Part shown: piece after piece, positions 4,979 through 5,680 of the stretch
How the letters are laid out: each line of letters opens with the position of its first letter
How positions within the stretch are numbered: the stretch's first letter is position 1
From: Candidatus Gastranaerophilales bacterium
Lineage (GTDB): Bacteria; Cyanobacteriota; Vampirovibrionia; Gastranaerophilales; CAJFVJ01
Assembly: GCA_028694275.1 (NCBI GenBank)
Contig: JAQUTS010000118.1
Coordinates: 1 to 5,680, forward strand
Length of the DNA stretch: 5,680 bases
Direction of reading: 5' to 3'
Made by a program: the position numbers and the translations under genes
Notes under the pieces: generated by a model
Told to the model about the DNA's origin: nothing
Databases searched by the model: none
The model's input: the letters and a program-made list of their open reading frames with translations, nothing else

Positions 4979-5680
4979 TTGAAATTTTTTGCGTATACTA
5001 ATATCCCAAAAACGGCGACACTTCTTTTACCCGGGGTAAAATTAAAAAGATGGGTGTTGATGATTTTTATAGGGGCGATTTTGTTGGCGACAGGTACTGC
5101 TATTGCGCTTGAGCTTACACCTATACATTTTGTTTTGGAGTCTATCTCAAAACTAGCTTCCCATGTGCCTTCGCACATTGCCGCGACAGTGTTTTTGGCA
5201 TCAGGTATGATGTTTTTCTACCTTGGATGGAAAAAGGCCAATAGTACGATTTTGGATGCTTTTTTGCCAAGAGAAAAAGGTCAGGTGCTGGAAGCTTTAT
5301 ACAAAAAAAGAATGCTCGATAAAGGCCCAAGAATTGTTGTTGTAGGCGGTGGTACGGGTCTTTCTACTATATTAAGAGGCCTAAAGACTATCACCAATAA
5401 TCTTACGGCGGTTGTGACCGTTGGGGATGATGGTGGTTCATCAGGCAAGCTTCGCAAGGAAATGGGCGTTTTGCCTCCCGGTGATATTCGCAATTGTATT
5501 GCAGCTTTGGCTGATGAAGAAGACCTCGTTACGCAGTTGTTTCAGTATCGTTTCGCAGAAGGCGGACTTGGCGGGCATAGCTTTGGAAACTTGTTTTTGA
5601 CCGCTCTTTGCTCTATTACGGGTGATATGTTCTCTGCTGTTAAAGAGTCATCGAAGGTTCTTGCTATTCGCGGAAAGGTG
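4979..5680 (+). CDS. yvcK: YvcK/GlmR family protein with N-terminal membrane anchor (5' part)
   Basis: The first 234 residues are present; the right edge cuts the gene at a codon boundary. Residues 25-44 (WVLMIFIGAILLATGTAIAL) and about 67-84 (IAATVFLASGMMFFYLGW) are two membrane segments. A linker (LPREKGQVLEALYKKRMLDKGP) leads into the conserved domain: IVVVGGGTGLST (119-130), VTVGDDGGSSGKLR (147-159), GVLPPGDIRNC (163-173), LFQYRF (187-192) and GGHSFGNLFL (198-207). These mark the YvcK family of the CofD-like superfamily. Characterised members bind UDP-sugars such as UDP-GlcNAc and influence cell-wall precursor supply, cell shape and growth on gluconeogenic carbon. The Bacillus subtilis protein lacks a membrane anchor; the anchored form with LTPIHFVLE between the segments resembles cyanobacterial homologues as I remember them. 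It starts at TTG behind AAGGGGG, 25 bases after the PxpA-like gene, so cotranscription is likely. Confidence 0.93.
   Translation, partial: MKFFAYTNIPKTATLLLPGVKLKRWVLMIFIGAILLATGTAIALELTPIHFVLESISKLASHVPSHIAATVFLASGMMFFYLGWKKANSTILDAFLPREKGQVLEALYKKRMLDKGPRIVVVGGGTGLSTILRGLKTITNNLTAVVTVGDDGGSSGKLRKEMGVLPPGDIRNCIAALADEEDLVTQLFQYRFAEGGLGGHSFGNLFLTALCSITGDMFSAVKESSKVLAIRGKV

Noticed and set aside
4975..5493. Three short minus-strand open frames
   Set aside because: All are antisense to the conserved yvcK reading frame.

Overview
The window looks like ordinary chromosome of an AT-rich bacterium. It carries six protein genes, two of them cut by the window edges, and one gene-poor, repeat-bearing gap. 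The best taxonomic clue is the last gene. It is a YvcK/GlmR-type protein whose catalytic-type domain follows a roughly 115-residue extension with two membrane segments, a layout I associate with cyanobacterial homologues. Together with low GC, frequent TTG starts, an HD-GYP protein and folate-type TrmFO, this suggests a non-photosynthetic cyanobacterial relative (Vampirovibrionia/Gastranaerophilales-like). That placement is inference, not proof.

Left part (1-2636): the tail of a small protein with a ClpX-type C4 zinc finger, then a sigma70-like promoter (240-268) driving a two-gene unit. The first gene encodes an HD-GYP domain protein (cyclic-di-GMP phosphodiesterase family). The second is trmFO, the FAD/folate-dependent tRNA U54 methyltransferase. 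Only one base separates them, both start at TTG, and the trmFO ribosome site lies inside the upstream gene.

Middle gap (2637-3168): no convincing gene. It holds a 15-bp hairpin just after trmFO, a strong rho-independent terminator (2872-2902), two copies of a 38-bp repeat 118 bp apart (37/38 identical), and a perfect 10-bp hairpin (3069-3094) that ends the minus-strand gene. Read on the minus strand, both repeat copies encode the same short peptide, so the stretch may be the remnant of a repeated coding element or part of a dispersed repeat family.

Minus-strand block (3169-4001): a 62-residue ribbon-helix-helix DNA-binding protein, and an unrecognised 131-residue protein with a Ser/Thr tract. 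They are separated by a 16-bp perfect terminator stem and a further inverted repeat.

Right part (4095-5680): a clear promoter, a divergent LamB/YcsF (PxpA-like) gene, and 25 bases later the membrane-anchored yvcK homologue, probably cotranscribed. No mobile element, CRISPR array or RNA gene was found. The points most worth a second look are the repeat gap, the substituted metal-ligand position in the HD-GYP protein, and the eroded C-terminal half of the PxpA-like protein.
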